Shown here piece by piece: positions 60,601 through 64,000 of a stretch of DNA of 64,000 bases (positions are counted from its first letter, which is position 1; each line of letters starts with the position of its first letter). A model generated the notes under the pieces. It saw only the letters and a list, made by a program, of their open reading frames with translations, had not been told where the DNA came from and did not search any database. The stretch lies in assembly GCA_950097015.1 (NCBI GenBank), contig CATNEN010000025.1, forward strand, positions 7,420,001-7,484,000, read 5' to 3'. The translations under genes and the position numbers were made by a program. The stretch is from Macrostomum hystrix. Lineage: Eukaryota > Platyhelminthes > Macrostomidae.

Positions 60601-62992
60601 TAAAGAGGCTGAGAAAAGCAGAGAGGATTTTTTGACGCGGCCAATTATTGGAAAAGCCTGAAAGCTGGGATATTTATGGATACGGGAAAACGTCAAGCGT
60701 GGCGACGAGATAAAAATTTCCTAGAAATAACTGAATGTCAGTCAGCCGGGGTTTTCAAAAGCCTTGCACCTGCAGCTCAGCCTCTTAAAAGCGAATTGGA
60801 TTGTTGGAATTGTTGTTTTTTATTTAGAAACCTAACAGCCTCAGCCCAATGCTCATCCGAGCGGATATGAGTACGCTCTCTAGGTGATTTGCGCCCGAGA
60901 CTGCCTAAAAATAGTTGCTAGGGGTGGGCAGGAGGATGGGAGAAACCCGACGAAAAAAGGACAGGAAAATTTAAAATGGGATATTAAAACGGATTAGAAC
61001 GAACGGGGAACAGATCAAAGCGGTGTTTGAGAACTCATTGGCAATGGCTTACCAAACAGCTCGCCTTTGGGCGCGAATTCCATTGCTAGACAGATGTGGC
61101 TCTCAGTCTCAATCACTTCGTATAGGCGAATAATGTGCGGATGATTCAACAGTTTCATGGCTGAGATTTCTCGCTGCACTTTAACCAGATTCTTGTCTCC
61201 AAGGAGCCGTTTGTCCATTAGCTTTATGGCGACCTGCTCAGACGGTTTGGAACGGGTCTTTAATTATTTTTTATTACTGATAAATAACGCAAATAGATAA
61301 TAAACTTCGTGATAAAATAGCCTAAAATATCCCAAAACAAAATGGATCCCAACTACTAAATTACACATCCCAAAACACCATGGATACCAAACCCAAGCCT
61401 TAAAGTTTCTAAAACACAATTGATCCCAAATCCTAGCTTACAGATCCCAAAACACGATGAATACCAAATCCTAGCTTAAAAGATCCCAGAGGGGCAATAA
61501 ATCCCAAATCCTTGCTTAAAAGTTCCCAGAGGCACAAAAAATCCCAAATCCTAGCTTAAAAGTTCCCAGAGGCACAATAGATCCCAAATCCTAGCTTAAA
61601 AGTTCCCAGAGGCACAAAAAATCCCAAATCCTAGCTTAAAAGTTCCCAGAGGCACAATAGATCCCAAATCCTAGCTTAAAAGATCCCAGAGGCACAATGG
61701 ATCCCAAATCCTAGCTTAAAAGATCCCAGAGGCACAATAGATCCCAAATCCTAGCTTAAAAGCTCCCAGAGGCACAATGGATCTCAAATCCTAGCTTAAA
61801 AGATCTCAAACACTATGGATCCCAAATCCTAGCTTAAAAGATCCCAGAGGCACAATGGATCTCAAATCCTTGCTTAAAAGCTCCCAGAGGCACAATGGAT
61901 CTCAAATCCTTGCTTAAAAGTTCCCAGAGGCGCAATAGATCCCAAATCCTAGCTTAAAAGATCTCAAACACAATGGATCGCAAATCCTTGCTTAAAAGAT
62001 CCCAGAGGCACAATAGATCCCAAATCCTTGCTTAAAAGATCCCAGAGGCACAATGGATTCCAATTCAGGTTAAAGGTTCTTTATTTCGATATTTCGTTTG
62101 CTATATCGAAATGCCGATCCTAAGATTTTATTCTCTGTTTTGAGACACTCTCTCGGTAAATATTATGAAAATTATGAAAATTTGACAAATCTGATACTTT
62201 ATTAAATGAAAAAATGTATATGCTAAGCTTCCAGAAGCAGATAGTCAGCAGATGGGGATGAATATCCACACCGCCGATTCCAAGCTTCAAGTTTCTCCAG
62301 GATTAGGTTTCATGGCAAGGAGCATGATAATAGAAAACGGGGCGCTAGGGATTAGGGATTACGCTTTTCTGAATTTAAGCTCGTATTCGTTCGCTAACTC
62401 TGGGTAACCCTGCGGCAGACATACTCGTACTTCACGAATCCCAAGCTTCAAAAATCCCAAAAATTATTGATTCCCTAACTTCACGCCCACAATCAGGATC
62501 ACCAGACTTCTAATTCCCAACTTCCCGATCCCCAAACTTCTAATTCCCAAACTTCCCGATCCCCAAACTTCTAATTCCCAAACTTCCCGATCCCCAAACT
62601 TCTAATTCCCAAACGTCTAATTCCCAAACTTCCCGATCCCCAAACTTCCCGTTCCCAATCCTAAAAGTACAAGTATTGTAGACCCCAGATCTCACCTTGG
62701 TCTTCAAGACCGAATGGCATGCTAGTTTAACAACGGCGAATGTGCCCTTTCCGATGGTGTCAAGCAGTTTATAGGAGCCTATCTGCTTGGTCGTAGCGAC
62801 GGCGCCAGCGGCAATGCCTCCTCGCTGGTTGTCGCCAGAGCAGGTCGGATGCGGCGCAGCCAGGCCACAGATGTCCACGGTTCCAAAGCTGTTCTCCAAC
62901 AGTTCAACATCCGTGGCCGAATCCGAGCTAGTGTCCGTGGCCATGGACTGTACAGTGGCGCTAGATTCAACACTAGACTGGCGCGACTCCAT
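47912..62992 (-). CDS. SIK: salt-inducible-kinase-like Ser/Thr kinase (793 aa, 5 exons over 15 kb)
   Basis: AMPK-related kinase; SIKs are activated by LKB1, inhibited by PKA and control CREB coactivators and class IIa HDACs. Exons 62992-62696, 61233-61053, 54099-53813, 53283-52428 and 48672-47912; donors GTGAGA, GTAAGC, GTGAGC, GTGAGT; acceptors all CAG; phases agree and the final frame reaches a stop. Domain: IGKGTFAVVK loop (80-89), VAIK Lys 103, HRDLKAEN (194-201), DFG (214-216), T-loop LLSTHCGSPQYASPEL with LKB1-type Thr 229. A UBA-like segment follows at about 359-399 (LGYATDRVDEAVRSG). The tail is low-complexity, Gly- and Ala-rich, with PKA-type sites RRASDG (Ser 460), RRRCSEG and SRRASQ, which favours SIK over MARK or NUAK. 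The exon 4 to 5 join is my inference: reading on past the exon 4 donor would instead stop at 52372 (558 aa). All four introns (1462, 6953, 529, 3755 bp) carry satellites. Confidence 0.85.
48956..50408. repeat. 31/33-bp tandem repeat in kinase intron 4
   Basis: About 45 copies of gcattctgtcactcggctgt followed by tagacacacgtga, with tagacacatga and tagacacacga versions differing by two bases. Patterned alternation of the three versions repeats in blocks. Confidence 0.95.
50409..50876. other. intron 4 unique sequence
   Basis: Purine-rich tract at about 50630-50720 (gagaggaggaaagaaagaaa). No exon supported. Confidence 0.5.
50877..51321 (+). mobile_element. dispersed repeat family, copy C (most complete)
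   Basis: Starts cacgatagctcccaaaccga and ends atcggttgaatattttg. It has a pair of internal inverted arms: cagcatcgtcgagatagtca at 50981-51016, and its complement at 51202-51236 (cgagaatcgttgaatatctc). The outer ends are not complementary to each other. No coding capacity. It lies in kinase intron 4. Probably a non-autonomous element; class uncertain. Confidence 0.65.
51322..52427. other. intron 4 5' part
   Basis: Includes a purine-rich GA tract at about 51655-51800 and no exon I can support. Its right end is the GTGAGT donor of kinase exon 4. Confidence 0.5.
53340..53788. repeat. 16-bp tandem repeat in kinase intron 3
   Basis: About 28 copies of gagatgggatcaagtt, with gtcgag and atataagc variants concentrated at the left end. 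In the sense of the gene it begins about 25 bases after the donor. It decays into recognisable partial units (acttgaccccaatcc) up to the acceptor. Confidence 0.95.
54110..59145. repeat. 12-bp tandem repeat, 5 kb, in kinase intron 2
   Basis: About 420 units of two main types, ttagctaggaga and ttagataagaga, with ttagctatgaga, ttggctaggaga and ttagataacata versions. A large block is duplicated with an offset of about 1958 bases: 55229-57180 matches 57187-59100 almost exactly, including rare variants such as ttagcttggaga and agaagatta. The unit length is divisible by three, so frames of over 600 codons exist on both strands; none is a gene. On the gene's strand the array runs to about 20 bases before the exon 3 acceptor. 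Confidence 0.97.
59146..59759. other. intron 2 unique sequence
   Basis: AT-rich, no exon supported. Confidence 0.55.
59760..60515. repeat. 12-bp tandem repeat (second array of kinase intron 2)
   Basis: About 62 copies of gaatcgtatcag, gaatcgtaccaa or gaatcgtatcaa, with gaatcgcatcag and cagttgcaa units marking a higher-order repeat of about 170 bases. Sequence unrelated to the 5-kb array in the same intron. Confidence 0.93.
60516..61052. other. intron 2 unique sequence next to kinase exon 2
   Basis: No exon supported. The short open frames lack any motif. Confidence 0.5.
61330..62058. repeat. 40-bp tandem repeat in kinase intron 1
   Basis: About 18 units of aaatcctagcttaaaagatc followed by ccagaggcacaatagatccc. 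The first few units (61330-61490) are diverged (cccaaaacacaatgg), and later ones are nearly identical. Confidence 0.93.
62497..62655. repeat. short 30-bp tandem repeat at the start of kinase intron 1
   Basis: About five to six units of aacttcccgatccccaaact plus tctaattccc. In the gene's sense it starts about 40 bases after the exon 1 donor. The ccc-rich words resemble, but are not the same as, those of the 40-bp array in this intron. Confidence 0.85.
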
Positions 62993-64000
62993 TTTAGGTT
63001 TGAATATGCTAGAGGCACTATGCTTCTAGATAATGTGTAGTATTTTAGACCACTGATCTAATAATTACTACATAATAATTCGGCTGCAATTCTGGGAGAA
63101 AAATGAAAATATTTATCAACCAGCTGTACAGATAAATAAATATAGATAATTATCATAACAATAACTGCTTTGTTAACCAATCAAGTATTAACTTTTATAT
63201 AAACAATAATTAAACCATGTTAAATAAATGTAAAAAAGAATTGATACTAATTTTTAATGAAACAATCAGCTAAAAAGAATATTAAGACTGCAGTTAAATT
63301 TTGTTATAGAAATCCACAATTAAATGGTCCATTCAAAATAATAGGTAGGAAATAATACTAATGGCTTAAATTATCCAAAAGTCTATCAGCAAACAATCAG
63401 CACAAGAGAATTATGTGACAGACACTTTTATACATTTTATAGCTTCTGGGTGTGTAGTGATACTAAAAGTGAGGCTTAAAGCCTATCTTGCTAGCTACAT
63501 TTATTGCCAGGGCCACAGATTAAAAAAACTAAAATTTTAATAAATTACATGCGTTTTTACATAGCCAATAAGGAATTTCTAATATACTAAAAATGAAAAT
63601 CTTGCTTGGTTGCTTGCTTGTATTTAAAATAGCTAAATATATATGGACTATCATTATTAAGCTAGAAGAAATAGTTAACTAGCTGGGTAACTTATAAATA
63701 TAAGGTCAACAGTAAATTAAAATGCAGTTACTGTCGCAATGAAATGTTATATAAGGAAATCAATTTATTTGACAAAACAACTTTCGATGGGTTTAGCAAA
63801 TTTTGGTGCAGTATTTCAAATTACAATGTCAAGCTGCAACACAAATCAACTGATTGGCCGTTAGATTAGGGAAACTGATATTTTGTCTAATTTCTGGTGT
63901 TCTCCTAACATCATAAGTTTATGAAGCCTAATTTATTTTAAGAAAATATAATACATTTGCTTGACTGTCTCCATTGTGGCTAGCAAAAATGTAAACAATT
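62993..64000. other. upstream region of the kinase gene
   Basis: AT-rich. It should contain the promoter and 5' UTR, but I see no decisive TATA box or first exon, and no repeat. Confidence 0.5.

Noticed and set aside
59802-60661. Gln/Glu/Ser/Tyr repeat protein and an Arg/Asn one overlapping it
   Set aside because: Spurious frames through a 12-bp satellite in kinase intron 2.

Overview
This is animal nuclear DNA. All protein-coding genes except one have GT-AG spliceosomal introns. They are metazoan families: three Vasa-type DEAD-box helicases, Ran GTPase, an SIK-type kinase, a rhodopsin-family GPCR, an SUEL/rhamnose-binding-type lectin and a small secreted cysteine-rich protein. Degenerate non-LTR retrotransposons with RNase H domains and a very heavy load of short-unit tandem repeats are also present. 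Vasa paralogues combining RGG repeats with many CCHC zinc knuckles, short 106-182 bp introns and extreme tandem-repeat content would fit a lophotrochozoan such as a free-living flatworm (Macrostomum-like). That placement is a guess; nothing here proves the species.

Layout. 1-135 is the possible tail of a plus-strand gene, followed by a 42-bp satellite. 2043-15533 holds three Vasa-like genes, all on the minus strand and head to tail, each with one intron at the same position and with mosaic near-identity that suggests gene conversion; a terminal-inverted-repeat element (5084-5790) sits between the first two. 16788-17648 is Ran (minus, three exons). 17.6-22.9 kb is AT-rich with inverted-repeat element relics. 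23019-28699 holds two secreted-protein genes on the minus strand that I assembled by splicing: a 103-aa cysteine-rich protein and a 302-aa basic lectin. 29245-30298 is a broken non-LTR retrotransposon 3' end. Satellites lead to an intronless GPCR (33595-34830, plus). A small coiled-coil-like gene (36661-37139, minus) lies between satellites, and a pair of inverted arrays follows. A second broken non-LTR element lies at 41086-43257. A 2.3-kb 20-bp satellite follows. 47912-62992 is one 15-kb minus-strand kinase gene of five exons (793 aa).

The most unusual property is the relation between satellites and introns. By my rough sum about one third of the window is tandem repeat, in about nineteen arrays, almost every one with its own unit. 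All four introns of the kinase gene, both introns of the lectin gene, the intron of the cysteine-rich gene and probably the 5' intron of the coiled-coil gene carry a private array. The 106-182 bp introns of Vasa and Ran have none. Several arrays begin within tens of bases of a splice site, and some units copy the sequence of the neighbouring splice site (17-mer beginning at a donor, 12-mer resembling a branch point plus acceptor, 30-mer sharing a 13-mer with the bases before an acceptor). Many units have lengths divisible by three, so they create long spurious open frames that should not be annotated as genes.

The gene models for the two secreted proteins, and the joining of the last kinase exon, are my reconstructions from open frame, splice signals and matching phase. 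They have not been tested against transcripts.
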